Positions 51,254-61,695 of a DNA stretch of 64,000 nucleotides are shown in pieces. Below the pieces are notes generated by a model that was not told where the DNA came from, did no database searches, and worked only from the letters and a program-made list of their open reading frames with translations. The translations under genes and the position numbers were made by a program. The DNA lies in assembly GCA_903884425.1 (NCBI GenBank), contig CAISEP010000017.1, forward strand, positions 62,001 through 126,000. The letters run 5' to 3'. This DNA is from an uncultured Caulobacterales bacterium (GTDB lineage: Bacteria > Pseudomonadota > Alphaproteobacteria > Caulobacterales > Caulobacteraceae). Numbering within the stretch: the stretch's first letter is position 1; every line of letters starts with the position of its first letter.

Positions 51254-53257
51254 TCAGGAATTGGGCTTCAGGTACTGGGCGAACCAGCCAAGCTCGGCCT
51301 CGCTCAGCTGCTTCACATGCTCGGGCTTGCGGATGCCGTGGCCCTCGCCCTCGAGGATCAGCAGCCTGGTCTTCACCCCCACGGCCTTCAGGGCATGCCA
51401 GAATTCCACCGACTGGGCGGCGGGGCATTCCACGTCCCGCTCCCCCACATAGAGGAAGGTGGGGGTGATGGCGGTCTTCACCGTCTCCAGCGGCGAGAGC
51501 TTGCGATAGATCTCCGGGTCGTCATAGGCCGAGGCACCGAAGAACGGGATCATCCACTGGTCGATGCCGTTCTGGCCGTAATAGCTGATCCAGTTGCCGA
51601 TGCCCGCCCCCGCCACGGCGGTGGCGAAGCGGTGGCTGTGGGTCACCGTCCACATGGTCATGAACCCGCCATAGGAGTGGCCGTAGACGCCCAGGCGCTT
51701 GTCATCCACCGGTGCGACCTTCTCCACCGCATCGATGCCGGCCAGGATGTCCCGCAGGTCCCCGCCGCCGAAGTCCCGGTAGTTGGCCCGGGTGAAGTCC
51801 TCGCCCTGGCCATAGCTGCCCCGGGGATTGGGCTCGAACACGTAGTAACCCGCGGCCAGCAGGCGGCGCAGACCCCCGCCCCGGAAGCCGCTGGAGGGAA
51901 AGCCCGGCCGCGCGGCGGCGCTGGGTCCCCCGTGGATGGTGACGATCATCGGATAGGACCGGCCCGGGACCACATTGTCCGGCGCGATCAACCAGCCCTG
52001 CACCTTGCGGCCCTCGCTGGTCCATTCGACGCTGCGGGCGGTCCCGATGGGTGCCAGCCCGCGGTTCTCGTCGGTGAGCCGCGCGGCAAGGCCGAAGCGC
52101 TTCAGGGGCCCGAAGGCCACCTCCTGCGGGTGGTCGAAGTCCTCGGTCACCGCGGCGATCCGCTCGCCCCGGGCATCGAGGGCGACATGGCCCTCCCCCG
52201 CCTCGAGGGAGATCGGCTGCGACCACACCACCGTGGCCTTGCGGGTCGCCGGATCGATGGCGACGATGGCCTCGCGGTCGCTCATCAGGGCCGTGGCCAT
52301 GATCCGCCCGCCTCGCCAGGTCAGGCCGTCGAAGCTGCCGGCAAAGCCCGGGGTCAGGTTGACCGCCTCGCCGCCCGCGAAGGGGGCCAGGTAGATGTCC
52401 CCGCCGACGGAGCCGAAATCGCTCATCAGCCCGCCGATATAGGCCACCGACCGGCCATCGGGGGACACGTGCGGCGCGTTCAGCTGGTCCTTCGGCCGGG
52501 CGATGCGGCGCAGGGCACCGGTGGCGAGGTCCACGGCCTGCAGGTCGGCGACCCACCAGTTGTTGTCCCCGTCCCCCTTGGCGGCGGTGGCGACGAAGCC
52601 CTTGCCGTCCGGGGTCCAGTCATATTCGTAGACGAAGGTGTCGTCCGGCGAGACGAGGCGGAGCCCGTCCTGGCCCTCCGCCGACAAGACGGCGATGCGT
52701 TGCTCGTCGAAGCTCTCGCCGATCTCGCCCACCTGGGCAGCGGCGGCCTGGGTGGCCCCCACCTCCTTGTGGGCACCGATCACCACCTGCAGCGCGATCA
52801 GCGACCCGTCCGGGGAAAAGCGCGGCCGCTGCGCCACGCCGGGCACGGTGGCCCGGAGGCTTACCTTGTCCCCGCTGACGAGGAACAGCTGGGTCACCCC
52901 CGCCTTCCGGTCACGGCCGAGAAACGCCATCCGGCGGCCGTCGGGGGAAAAGGTCGGGTCGCTGTAGGCACAGGTCGGGCACGGATCGAGGGTCAGGCGC
53001 GGACGGCCGTCGGCGGTGGCGCGCACCACCACCTTGCGGTGCGGGTCGTCCATCGAGGCGTCGATCTCGTCGGATTCCACCGCCACCCACCGGTCCGCGG
53101 CCGGGGCAAGCGCCAGCCCGGCAAAGACGTGCCGGTGGGCCGGAAGCCCCGCCGCCGGGACCGGTGCCGGAGAAGCGGTCGGGGATGCGGTCGGGGACGC
53201 TGTCGGGGGACCTGACAGCAGGGCGATGGCGGCGGCGAGACCCAGCAAGAGCGGCAT
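51254..53257 (-). CDS. S9-family serine peptidase (acylaminoacyl-peptidase/DPP-like), secreted
   Basis: A 667-residue prolyl-oligopeptidase-family enzyme. A signal peptide (MPLLLGLAAAIALLSG) is followed by a triplicated T-A-S-P, then a WD40-like beta-propeller (about 50-390) and an alpha/beta-hydrolase domain. The catalytic Ser is in GVYGHSYGGFM, Asp in VGERDVECP, and His in EGEGHGIRKPEH. It should cleave peptides in the periplasm. I took the ATG at 53257 to keep the signal peptide at the N-terminus. Divergent from the glutaminase gene (195 bp apart). Confidence 0.9.
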   Translation of the reverse strand: MPLLLGLAAAIALLSGPPTASPTASPTASPAPVPAAGLPAHRHVFAGLALAPAADRWVAVESDEIDASMDDPHRKVVVRATADGRPRLTLDPCPTCAYSDPTFSPDGRRMAFLGRDRKAGVTQLFLVSGDKVSLRATVPGVAQRPRFSPDGSLIALQVVIGAHKEVGATQAAAAQVGEIGESFDEQRIAVLSAEGQDGLRLVSPDDTFVYEYDWTPDGKGFVATAAKGDGDNNWWVADLQAVDLATGALRRIARPKDQLNAPHVSPDGRSVAYIGGLMSDFGSVGGDIYLAPFAGGEAVNLTPGFAGSFDGLTWRGGRIMATALMSDREAIVAIDPATRKATVVWSQPISLEAGEGHVALDARGERIAAVTEDFDHPQEVAFGPLKRFGLAARLTDENRGLAPIGTARSVEWTSEGRKVQGWLIAPDNVVPGRSYPMIVTIHGGPSAAARPGFPSSGFRGGGLRRLLAAGYYVFEPNPRGSYGQGEDFTRANYRDFGGGDLRDILAGIDAVEKVAPVDDKRLGVYGHSYGGFMTMWTVTHSHRFATAVAGAGIGNWISYYGQNGIDQWMIPFFGASAYDDPEIYRKLSPLETVKTAITPTFLYVGERDVECPAAQSVEFWHALKAVGVKTRLLILEGEGHGIRKPEHVKQLSEAELGWFAQYLKPNS

Positions 53258-53452
53258 CCTCTGATCAAAACACGGGCCGGGATCGAAGCGGTCCGCCGGG
53301 GACCTGTCAATCTGGAGACCGTGCATTTCTCCGGGCGGGCGTTTTCAGCAAGACCATTCCCCGCGCACAACACCCTGCCCAGCGGTCGGCGCGCTTGCTA
53401 GACTGCCCCATCCCGCGCCCCCGTCGGTGCCCGGTTCGACGGAAGGACGCCG

Positions 53453-54397
53453 ATGCCCGCCCGGGACGCCCCGCCGCTCCAGCTGATTCTCGACCGGGTG
53501 TACGCGCGCCTGCGGGACGAGGTCGATCGCGGGAAGGTGGCCGACTACATCCCGGAACTGAAGCACGTGGACCCGCAGCGGCTGGGACTGTCCATCCAGA
53601 TGGTGGACGGGCAGAGCTTCCATGCCGGAGACGCGGACACCCCCTTCTCCATCCAGTCCGTCTCCAAGGTGTTCACCCTGACCCTGGCCCTGGGCAAGGT
53701 GGGCGACGCCCTGTGGCGGCGGGTCGGCCGGGAGCCGTCCGGCTCGGCCTTCAACTCCATCGTGCAGCTGGAATACGAGCATGGCATTCCCCGCAATCCC
53801 CTGATCAATGCCGGGGCCATCGTCGTGGCCGACGTCATCCTGGCCGGACATGCGCCGCGGGAGGCGATCGGCGAGATCGTCCGCTTCGTCCGCTTCCTGG
53901 CCGACGACGACACGATCACCATCGATCCGGAGGTGGCACGGTCCGAGACCGCCACCGGCTTCCGCAACCATGCCCTGGCCAACTACATGCGCGCCTTCGG
54001 CAATCTGCATCACGACGTGGACAAGGTGCTGGGGGTCTATTTCCACCACTGCGCGCTCAGCCTCAGCTGCCGCCAGCTGGCCCGGGCGGGGGCGTTTCTC
54101 GCCAACCGGGGCCGACTGGTCGGAGGCGCAAACAGCGTGGTGTCGGAGGAGCGGGCCCGGCGGATCAACGCCCTGATGCTCACCTGCGGCCACTATGACG
54201 GGTCCGGCGACTTCGCCTTCCGCGTCGGTCTGCCGGGCAAGAGCGGGGTGGGCGGCGGCATCCTGGCCATCGCGCCGGGGATCGCCTCCATCGCCGTCTG
54301 GTCCCCGGGGCTCAACGCCAACGGCAATTCCCAGTTGGGGTCGCGGGCGCTGGAGATGATCGCCCGGGAGGCGGACTGGTCGATCTTTTCCGGCTGA
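53453..54397 (+). CDS. glsA: Glutaminase
   Basis: A 314-residue serine-dependent glutaminase of the beta-lactamase-like fold, hydrolysing glutamine to glutamate and ammonia. The S-x-x-K catalytic pair is in [12 protein letters not shown] (about S69-K72); other blocks include [26 protein letters not shown], and [22 protein letters not shown] ribosome site precedes the ATG at 53453. It ends 8 bp before the convergent metallo-hydrolase gene. Confidence 0.95.
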   Translation: MPARDAPPLQLILDRVYARLRDEVDRGKVADYIPELKHVDPQRLGLSIQMVDGQSFHAGDADTPFSIQSVSKVFTLTLALGKVGDALWRRVGREPSGSAFNSIVQLEYEHGIPRNPLINAGAIVVADVILAGHAPREAIGEIVRFVRFLADDDTITIDPEVARSETATGFRNHALANYMRAFGNLHHDVDKVLGVYFHHCALSLSCRQLARAGAFLANRGRLVGGANSVVSEERARRINALMLTCGHYDGSGDFAFRVGLPGKSGVGGGILAIAPGIASIAVWSPGLNANGNSQLGSRALEMIAREADWSIFSG

Positions 54398-54404
54398 CCG
54401 GCGA

Positions 54405-55361
54405 TCAGGGGGCCGGCACCGGTCGGCGCTTGGTGCCCTCCTGCTCCGCCGCCATGTAGCCGATCTCCCGCGGGGCGAAATGGTCGAAGGCTGCCCAGCT
54501 GCCATAGACCGCCCTCAGCTTCGGCAGCACCGCGGCCACCAGGGCGTCGCCCGAGGCCCCGGCCGCACGGGCGGCGGCCGTCTCCTTCGACAGCAACTGA
54601 AGATAGGCGCCGAAGTCCCTGACATCGCTCACATCCGCCACATCCCCATGGCCGGGAATGAAGCGGGTTTCGGCGGCGTCCGGCGCGGTGGCAAAGCCCC
54701 TCACGCTGGCGATCCAGTCGGAGACCGTGCCGTCGATCACATTGGGCGAGACCCGCCGCCAGAGCATGTCACCACAGAACAGGACGTGGGCGTCGGGCAC
54801 GGCGATGACCAGGTCCCCGCCCGTGTGTCCCTTAGACGAACGCACCTCCACCCGACGGTCCCCCAGCCACAGGGTCAGGTCCCCGCTCACCCCCTCGTCG
54901 GGCAAGGCCAGGCCCTCCACCAGCGCCCGGTAGGCGGGCCGGATCGCCGCGCCGCCCAGCAGGTTGATGTTCTCCGTCCGGATCCAGGCGCGGACATTGC
55001 GGTGGGCGATGATGACCGCCCCCGCCTCGCGGAACACCGAATCCCCGCCCGTATGGTCGGCGTGGTAGTGGGTGTTGACCACATAGCGGATCGGCAGGGG
55101 CGTCACCTTGCGGATCTCGGCCAGCAGGGCCCGGGCCGCCTCGGGGTTGAAGAAGGCATCCACCACCACCACGCCGGTCTCGCCGACGATGAAGCCGGCA
55201 TTGGAGCCCGAGTGCCCCTCCGGCCCGTCAATGGCGGCATAGACCCCCGGCCCCACGGCCTTGAGGGCGAAGGGCAGGCCCTGTGCCCGGGCGGGGGCGA
55301 TCCCGGCTGCCAGGGCCAGCAGCAGCGCACCGGTCGCGGCAATCAGGGACTTGGTCGGCAT
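54405..55361 (-). CDS. Metallo-beta-lactamase-fold hydrolase, exported
   Basis: A 318-residue MBL-superfamily enzyme with a signal peptide (MPTKSLIAATGALLLALAAGIAPARA). Zinc ligands: H98-Y-H100-A-D102-H103 in NTHYHADHTGG, H179 in SKGHTGGD, D198 in CGDML, and H238 in IPGHGD. It acts in the periplasm on an unknown substrate; it resembles hydrolases in quinoprotein and lactonase-type branches more than true beta-lactamases. It is 27 bp upstream of nothing on its strand: fhs ends at 55389 and is transcribed toward it on the same strand, so the two may be cotranscribed. Confidence 0.87.
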   Translation of the reverse strand: MPTKSLIAATGALLLALAAGIAPARAQGLPFALKAVGPGVYAAIDGPEGHSGSNAGFIVGETGVVVVDAFFNPEAARALLAEIRKVTPLPIRYVVNTHYHADHTGGDSVFREAGAVIIAHRNVRAWIRTENINLLGGAAIRPAYRALVEGLALPDEGVSGDLTLWLGDRRVEVRSSKGHTGGDLVIAVPDAHVLFCGDMLWRRVSPNVIDGTVSDWIASVRGFATAPDAAETRFIPGHGDVADVSDVRDFGAYLQLLSKETAAARAAGASGDALVAAVLPKLRAVYGSWAAFDHFAPREIGYMAAEQEGTKRRPVPAP

Positions 55362-55388
55362 GGCAGGCTCCTGGCGGGTCGGGAGGGG

Positions 55389-57068
55389 TCAGAACAGGCC
55401 GTCGATGCGGCCCTCGGAATCGAGGCGGATGCTGGACGCCGCGGGCTTGCGCGGCAGGCCGGGCATGGTCATCACGTCGCCGCAGATGGCCACCACGAAC
55501 CCGGCCCCGGCGGACAGGCGCACCTCGCGAACCGGCAGCACATGCCCCGTCGGGGCCCCCAGCAGGTTCGGATCGGCGGAGAACGAGTACGGCGTCTTGG
55601 CGATGCAGACCGGAAGGCCGCCGAAGCCCGCCGCCTCGAACCGGGCGAGGTCCCGCCGGGCCCGGGGGGTCAGGCTGATGCCGGACGCCCGGTAGATGCC
55701 CGTGGCCACGGCGGTGATCTTGTCCGCCAGGGGCTGGTCGAGGTCGTAGAGGGGCCGGAAGGTGGACGGGGTCGGCGCGGCATCGCAGATGGCCGCCACC
55801 GCCCGGGCCAGGGCCTCCGCCCCGGCCCCGCCCTCGCCCCAGTGACGGCAGATCACCGCCTCCACCCCGTGGGCGGTGCGGCAGTAGTCGATGACGCTCT
55901 GCAGTTCGGCCTCGGTGTCGCCGTTGAAGAAGTTGATCCCCACCACCGGGGTCACGCCGAACTTGCGGAGGTTCTCGATATGCCGGCCGAGGCTGGGCAG
56001 GCCGCTCTCAAGGCCTACGGCATCGGGGCGGGACACTTCCGCGAGCGGGGTGCCACCCTGGTACTTCAGGGCCCGCAGGGTCGCCACGATCACCGCCGCA
56101 TCCGGGGCAAAGCCGCCGGCCCGGGTGGCGATGTCGCAGAACTTCTCCGCCCCCAGGTCCGCGCCGAAGCCCGCCTCGGTGACCGTGAACTCCGCCAGCT
56201 TCATCGCCGCCCGGGTAGCGATGACGGAGTTGCAGCCATGGGCGATGTTGGCGAACGGCCCGCCATGCATGAGGACCGGGGTGCCCTCCAGGCTCTGGAC
56301 CAGGTTGGGCTGGATGGCGTCGCGCAGCAGGACGGCCATGGCCCCGTCGGCTTCCAGGTCCCGGGCGGTCACCGCGGTGCCATCCCGGCGCCTTGCCACG
56401 ATGATCCGGGCAAGCCGCGCCTCCAGGTCCGCCAGGTCCGTGGCCAGGCACAGGACGGCCATCACCTCCGAGGCCACGGTGATGTCGAAGCCGGTCTCCC
56501 GCGGGGCCCCGTTGGCATCGTCCCCCAGCCCCACCACGACCTTGCGCAGGGCCCGGTCGTTCACGTCCAGCACCCGGCGCCAGACGATGCCCCGGGGGTC
56601 GATGTCCAGGGCATTGCCCCAGTAGATGTGGTTGTCCAGCAGGGCCGCCAGCAGGTTATGGGCGGCGGTGATGGCGTGGAAATCCCCGGTGAAGTGGAGG
56701 TTGATCGCCTCCATCGGCGCCGCCTGGGCCCGGCCGCCGCCGGTGGCCCCGCCCTTGATGCCGAACACCGGCCCCAGGGAGGGCTCGCGCAGGGCGATGA
56801 TGGCCCGGCGACCGATCAGGTTCAGGGCGTCGCCCAGACCGACGGTGGTGGTGGTCTTCCCTTCCCCCGGCGGCGTCGGATTGACGGCGGTGACCAGCAC
56901 CAGCCGACCGTCCGGGCGATCGGACAGGGCCGTCAGGTGATCGAGGGACACCTTGGCCACGTGACGGCCATAGGGCAGCAGCACCTCCTCCGACAGCCCC
57001 GCCCGGGCGGCGATCTCGGCGATGGGACGAAGGGTCGCTGCCCGGGCAATCTCGATGTCAGTGGTCAT
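55389..57068 (-). CDS. fhs: Formate--tetrahydrofolate ligase
   Basis: A 559-residue ATP-dependent ligase making 10-formyl-THF from formate. It has the P-loop [16 protein letters not shown] (about 65-80), [36 protein letters not shown], and the C-terminal [13 protein letters not shown]. Length matches the family (about 556). The ATG at 57068 is the family-like start. It is divergent from an oxalate/formate-type transporter with a strong inverted repeat between them, so the two are probably coregulated. Formate from oxalate would enter one-carbon metabolism here. Confidence 0.97.
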   Translation of the reverse strand: MTTDIEIARAATLRPIAEIAARAGLSEEVLLPYGRHVAKVSLDHLTALSDRPDGRLVLVTAVNPTPPGEGKTTTTVGLGDALNLIGRRAIIALREPSLGPVFGIKGGATGGGRAQAAPMEAINLHFTGDFHAITAAHNLLAALLDNHIYWGNALDIDPRGIVWRRVLDVNDRALRKVVVGLGDDANGAPRETGFDITVASEVMAVLCLATDLADLEARLARIIVARRRDGTAVTARDLEADGAMAVLLRDAIQPNLVQSLEGTPVLMHGGPFANIAHGCNSVIATRAAMKLAEFTVTEAGFGADLGAEKFCDIATRAGGFAPDAAVIVATLRALKYQGGTPLAEVSRPDAVGLESGLPSLGRHIENLRKFGVTPVVGINFFNGDTEAELQSVIDYCRTAHGVEAVICRHWGEGGAGAEALARAVAAICDAAPTPSTFRPLYDLDQPLADKITAVATGIYRASGISLTPRARRDLARFEAAGFGGLPVCIAKTPYSFSADPNLLGAPTGHVLPVREVRLSAGAGFVVAICGDVMTMPGLPRKPAASSIRLDSEGRIDGLF

Positions 57069-57154
57069 GGATGGCCTCCCCCGGGAATCGCGGCTCCACA
57101 GTGCCGGGGCCGCCCGGCCAAGGCAAACCGATTGAGGCAGGCCCCGGTGAGCTG

Positions 57155-57181
57155 TTGTTGCAGGTGACGATCCTGCAACAA
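57155..57181. promoter_or_regulatory. Perfect 10-bp inverted repeat between fhs and OFA transporter
   Basis: TTGTTGCAGG (57155-57164) and CCTGCAACAA (57172-57181) with a 7-base spacer, in the 199-bp divergent region. A 27-bp dyad of this quality at a divergent promoter is a strong operator candidate. The regulator is not in the window. Confidence 0.6.
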
Positions 57182-57267
57182 TTACTCGTCGCACAATCAG
57201 AAAATTTGGGTCTATCCTGCCTCCAGTACGCAGGAAGCCGTGTTCGAACGCAGGGAGGCATTCGCAC

Positions 57268-58914
57268 ATGTCGGACCACCAGACCCGCCCGGCGGGGGGC
57301 GGCCTTCTCTCGGCCGCGGGGGACATTGCCGGCCCCGGCTACAATCGCTGGCTGGTGCCGCCGGCGGCGCTGGCCGTGCATCTGTGCATCGGCATGGCCT
57401 ATGGCTTCAGCGTGTTCTGGCTGCCCATGTCGCACCTGATCGGCGGCAAGATGCCGAAGGCCTGCCCCAAGGCCGGGCCGCTGGACAGCCTGATGACCGC
57501 GCTCACCACCCGCAGCTGCGACTGGACGGTGGTGGACCTGGGCTGGATGTACACCCTGTTCTTCGTGATCCTGGGGGCCTCCGCTGCCCTGTTCGGCCCG
57601 TGGGTGGAGCGCAACGGCCCCCGCCGCACGGGCGTGGTGGCCACCGTCTGCTGGTCGGGGGGCATGGCCCTGTCCGCCTTCGGGGTCCATGTCCACCAGC
57701 TGTGGATCCTGTGGCTGGGGGCCGGACTGATCGGCGGCATCGGCCTCGGGCTGGGCTACATCTCCCCGGTCTCGACCCTGATCAAGTGGTTCCCGGACCG
57801 CCGGGGCATGGCCACCGGCATGGCGATCATGGGCTTCGGCGGCGGGGCCATGGTCGGCAGCCCGCTGGCGGACCTGCTGATGAAGCATTTTGTCGCCACC
57901 TCCGGCGGGGCCGGGGTCTGGCAGACCCTGCTGGTCATGTCCGGGCTCTATTTCGTGTTCATGCTGGGGGGCAGCCTCAGCTACCGCACCCCGCGGCCGG
58001 GCTGGACGCCGCCGGGCTGGACCCCGCCGGTGACCGGGGACGGCACCGTCTCCCGCGGCTACATGTCCGTGGGCGAGGCCGTGGCCACGCCGCAGTTCTG
58101 GCTGGTCTGGCTGGTGCTGCTGATGAATGTCAGCGCCTCCATCGGCATCATCGGGGTCGGCTCCCCCATGATCCAGGAGATCTTCGGTGGACGCCTGTTC
58201 CATCACCCGGAGGTCGGCTTCCTGAAGTTCGACGAAGCCGGCAAGAAGGCCGCGGCCACGGTGGGCGCGGCGTTTGTCGGGCTGTTGTCCCTGTTCAACA
58301 TCGGCGGGCGGTTCTTCTGGGCCTCCATCTCCGACCGGATCGGACGCAAGGCCACCTATGGGGTGTTCTTCATCCTGGGGGGCCTCCTCTACGGCCTGGT
58401 GGCGCCGGGCATGGCCCAGGGCCTGAACCTGGCGCTGTTCGTGGCCGCCTTCTGCGTGCTGGTGTCCATGTATGGCGGCGGGTTCGCCACGGTGCCGGCC
58501 TATCTCGCCGACCTGTTCGGGGCGCGCTATGTGGGGGCCATCCACGGGGTGCTGCTCACCGCCTGGTCCACCGCGGGCGTGCTGGGGCCGCAGGTGGTGA
58601 ACCTGATGCGCCAGTCGGCCATCGAGGCCGGGGTCCCGCGGACGGAGGTCTATACCCGCATCTTCGTCGTGCTGGCGGGCATGCTGGCCGTCGGGCTGGT
58701 GGCCAACCTGCTGGTCCGGCCGGTCCCGGCGGAGCGGCTGCACATGGACGAGGCCATGGCGGAGGCGGCCGCCGGGGCTGGGCTCGAGGACGGGGCCCCC
58801 GCCCTGTCGGCGGCGGGGGCGGTGCGGGCGGCCGCCGCATGGCTGGCGGTGCTGATCCCCATCGGCTGGGGGGTCTGGCTGACCGTGACCAAGGCCGCAG
58901 CCCTATTCCGCTAA
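57268..58914 (+). CDS. MFS transporter, oxalate/formate antiporter (OFA) family
   Basis: A 548-residue MFS protein of the OFA type, with about twelve transmembrane segments. It shows [32 protein letters not shown] (motif A region), [42 protein letters not shown], and [18 protein letters not shown] members exchange oxalate and formate or transport related carboxylates. A loop of about 30 residues near 55-90 holds four charged and two Cys residues. GGGAGG lies nine bases before the ATG. Divergent from fhs, which uses formate. Confidence 0.85.
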   Translation: MSDHQTRPAGGGLLSAAGDIAGPGYNRWLVPPAALAVHLCIGMAYGFSVFWLPMSHLIGGKMPKACPKAGPLDSLMTALTTRSCDWTVVDLGWMYTLFFVILGASAALFGPWVERNGPRRTGVVATVCWSGGMALSAFGVHVHQLWILWLGAGLIGGIGLGLGYISPVSTLIKWFPDRRGMATGMAIMGFGGGAMVGSPLADLLMKHFVATSGGAGVWQTLLVMSGLYFVFMLGGSLSYRTPRPGWTPPGWTPPVTGDGTVSRGYMSVGEAVATPQFWLVWLVLLMNVSASIGIIGVGSPMIQEIFGGRLFHHPEVGFLKFDEAGKKAAATVGAAFVGLLSLFNIGGRFFWASISDRIGRKATYGVFFILGGLLYGLVAPGMAQGLNLALFVAAFCVLVSMYGGGFATVPAYLADLFGARYVGAIHGVLLTAWSTAGVLGPQVVNLMRQSAIEAGVPRTEVYTRIFVVLAGMLAVGLVANLLVRPVPAERLHMDEAMAEAAAGAGLEDGAPALSAAGAVRAAAAWLAVLIPIGWGVWLTVTKAAALFR

Positions 58915-58946
58915 GGCCCTGTTCCGCTGACCCCGCGGCCGGGCCG

Positions 58947-61583
58947 CTAGAAGAACAGCTTGCGCAGGCTGACCGTCATCACCCGTCCCGTGGGATCAAG
59001 ATAGGCGGGCTGATAGCTGAGCGGCGTGCGGCCGGTGGCATCGCGCACCGACTGGCGGGCGTCGAACAGATTGGTCACCGCCAGGGACAGCCGGACCCCG
59101 CGGGCCCAGGGCAGCGCCTTCACCACCTCGGGCTGGGCGCCCAGATTGTCGAACAGGCGCAGATTGACCGTGGCGAGGTCGGAGAAGTCCAGCGGCCCGT
59201 TGACCGCACCGTCCACCCGGGTGGCGCTTTTCCAGTCAGCGCTGAGCCGCACGCCGAGGCCGGACTTCAGATACCCCATCTGGGCCTCCACCTCGTGGCG
59301 GGGTTGCCCTCCGGCACTGCCGGACGCCGACCCGTTCAGCAGGTCGAACAGCGGCCCGCCGCGGCGGACCAGGATCGTGTCGGTGAAATAGACCGTGTGA
59401 TAGACGGCAACCTGGAAGCGGCCCTGCTGTGGTCCCCGTCCCCCGCCGAAGCCGCCAAAGCCGCCGAAGCCACCTCCGCCGCCGCCCGGGCCACCGGGGC
59501 TGCCGCTGCGGTTGCCGTCCGGGCGCCCGTCTCCGCTGCGCAGACCCTCCGTCGGACGCGGCGGCGGCGCCGGGCCGATGGGCATGGAAAAGTTGATGCC
59601 CCAGCGCAGCTGGTCACGGTGCTCCTCGGCGAAGGTGACGGGCCGGTTGTCGATCTCCACCAGGCGTCCCTGGGCATCGCGGATGAAGCGGTCCGGGAAG
59701 GCCGCCTCCACCTGGGCCGTGGCCGCGGGCAGGCTGGCGGGGGCATTGCGGATGCGGCTGGTGTTGTAGCTGGCCTGGAAGGTCAGGTCCCGGTCGGCCA
59801 GCGGCTTCACGGTCAGTCCGATGCGGGTCACGTTGCGGCTGTCGGCGGTGAGCGCCGGATTGCCGCCGTCCAGGCGGACGACCTGCACGGTCTGGCCGGT
59901 GGAATAGTCCAGCACGCGCACCCCGGCGGTCTGGGTGACGGGCCCGTCCAGCTGCTGCTGGCTGGGCGCGGCCTCGTCATGGGTGGTGGACAGGATGAGG
60001 GTGTAGCCGGTGACCGGCGTCCAGTTGATGCCGAAGCCCACCGTGTTCAGGGCACCGTAGTCCGACAGTTCGCTCACCGCCAGATTGGCGTTGGTCGACA
60101 GCTCTCCCAGAAACCCGAAGACGTGCTTCTTGGCACTGGCCAGGGGCAGGTCGAGGTTCAGCTGGGTATTGAACGTGCTGCGCGCCAGATAGCTGTGCTG
60201 CGCCACGTCGTTGCGCAGGGTGTCGCCGGTGAAGCCGCTGAGCGTCTCACCGATCTTGAAGCTGGTATAGAAGTCCCCGGCCGGCAGGGTGCGCAGGGGG
60301 CCGCTGGCCAGGAACTGGGCATTGGCGTCATCGGACAGGGACCGCGCCTTGTCATTGGGCAGGCGGGCGAAGTCCGACAGGCCCGGAGGAGCGAAGGGGT
60401 CGAAGCCCTGCGACAGGTCCGTCAGCAGACCCTGGGCCGCGGTGGTGTCGAGCCCGGATTGCGACAGGGTCAGACTGTCGGAATGGTCATAGGCCGCCGT
60501 GCCGGACAGCCGCCACTTGCCCAGGTCCCGGTCGGCGCGGGCCCCCAGATGGGCGGACCAGGTATCCGTGGTCTGGGTCAGGGGACCGAAGGCACCCAGT
60601 GACTGCGACAGCCGCACCGGCTGGCCATAGGTCGAGAACGGGTCCGCCGCCGGGATCAGGAGGGAGACCGTCGGCAGCCCCTGCAGGGCGCGGGAGTGGC
60701 TGGCCTCCAGGGTGCCGTTCAGGGTCAGGCCGATGCCGCCCAGGGTGGAATGGCTCTGCACCCCGTTCAGGCTCACCGAACGGCTTTCCGGCACCAGGGT
60801 GCGGTCGGAGGCCCCGTCCGGGCCGGCACCCACCCCGGCCGGCAGGGTCAGGGGCAGGCCGGTCAGGTCCGAAACCGTGGTTCCGGTTCCCTGGGACAGG
60901 CCCCGCTCCCGCTCCGTCAGGGAGGCGGAGTCGGAAACCTTCAGGTCGAGGTTCAGCCGGTCGTCATTGCGCAGATGCAGGAGGTCCCCCTCCGCCGAGC
61001 CCCGGGCCGCGCCGCCCTCCGTGGCCGCGCCGCCGGTCAGCTCGCCCGTGATGGCGCGGAACCGCCGCCGCAGGACGATGTTCACCACCTTCTGGTCGGC
61101 GCTGTAGCCGTATTTCAGGCTGACCTCCTCCGGCAGGATGTCGACCCGGAGGATGGCTTCGGTCGGGATGTCGCGGACCTCGTTGAAGCCGGAGATGCGG
61201 CGGCCGTTCAGCAGGATCACCGGGCTCTCCCCGCCCCGCCCCCGGCCGCTCCGGGTCTGGGGGGCCAGTTCCGCCAAAAGGTCGGTGACCGAACTGACGC
61301 CGAAGGACTGGATGTCGGCGGCGGTGAACTGGACCTCGGGCTTGATGTCGCCGACGACGGCACCGGGCTCGACCCTCTGTCCCCGGACGGTGACCGCTGC
61401 CACGGTGTCGGCATCGCCGTCCGCCGCGGGGGCAGGCGCGCGGCCCGGCCTGGCGGGGGGCCTGGGGGCGGCGGAGGGGGTCGGCGAGGGCGAAGGGGCG
61501 GACTGGGCCCACGCCGTCGAGGAGATTCCGGCCAGAAGGACGACGAACAGACCCATGCGTCGGCTTTGACGACGGTGACGCAA
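58947..61583 (-). CDS. TonB-dependent receptor with Gly/Phe-rich insertion
   Basis: An 878-residue outer-membrane receptor. After a basic signal peptide (MGLFVVLLAGISSTAWAQ inside) and a Pro/Ala/Ser-rich linker comes the plug domain (FGVSSVTDLLAELAPQT and VILLNGRRISG), then the barrel, ending VMTVSLRKLFF with the C-terminal Phe. A run of GGGGGGFGGFGGFGGG (nt about 59445-59485) forms an insertion. TTG at 61583 has GGAGGA seven bases ahead; ATG at 61556 is the alternative. The substrate is unknown; similar proteins occur widely in Caulobacter-like bacteria. Confidence 0.88.
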   Translation of the reverse strand: MRHRRQSRRMGLFVVLLAGISSTAWAQSAPSPSPTPSAAPRPPARPGRAPAPAADGDADTVAAVTVRGQRVEPGAVVGDIKPEVQFTAADIQSFGVSSVTDLLAELAPQTRSGRGRGGESPVILLNGRRISGFNEVRDIPTEAILRVDILPEEVSLKYGYSADQKVVNIVLRRRFRAITGELTGGAATEGGAARGSAEGDLLHLRNDDRLNLDLKVSDSASLTERERGLSQGTGTTVSDLTGLPLTLPAGVGAGPDGASDRTLVPESRSVSLNGVQSHSTLGGIGLTLNGTLEASHSRALQGLPTVSLLIPAADPFSTYGQPVRLSQSLGAFGPLTQTTDTWSAHLGARADRDLGKWRLSGTAAYDHSDSLTLSQSGLDTTAAQGLLTDLSQGFDPFAPPGLSDFARLPNDKARSLSDDANAQFLASGPLRTLPAGDFYTSFKIGETLSGFTGDTLRNDVAQHSYLARSTFNTQLNLDLPLASAKKHVFGFLGELSTNANLAVSELSDYGALNTVGFGINWTPVTGYTLILSTTHDEAAPSQQQLDGPVTQTAGVRVLDYSTGQTVQVVRLDGGNPALTADSRNVTRIGLTVKPLADRDLTFQASYNTSRIRNAPASLPAATAQVEAAFPDRFIRDAQGRLVEIDNRPVTFAEEHRDQLRWGINFSMPIGPAPPPRPTEGLRSGDGRPDGNRSGSPGGPGGGGGGFGGFGGFGGGRGPQQGRFQVAVYHTVYFTDTILVRRGGPLFDLLNGSASGSAGGQPRHEVEAQMGYLKSGLGVRLSADWKSATRVDGAVNGPLDFSDLATVNLRLFDNLGAQPEVVKALPWARGVRLSLAVTNLFDARQSVRDATGRTPLSYQPAYLDPTGRVMTVSLRKLFF

Positions 61584-61695
61584 GACTTCTTCCTCCGGAG
61601 ACCTCAGACCGATGACGCCGGGCGGGCCTGGCATCACCCCATCAGATAGTCGATCTTTCCGCCACAGGTATTGCAACCTTGTCACGGTCGGCGGT

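Noticed and set aside
54480-57167. Long plus-strand open frame opposite the metallo-hydrolase and fhs genes
   Set aside because: It crosses two good genes and a terminator-free junction; composition typical of GC-rich shadows.
59431-59500. CRISPR-like or tandem repeat array in the TonB receptor gene
   Set aside because: The repeats are 9-bp in-frame units coding for GGF, with no spacers; explained by protein low-complexity.
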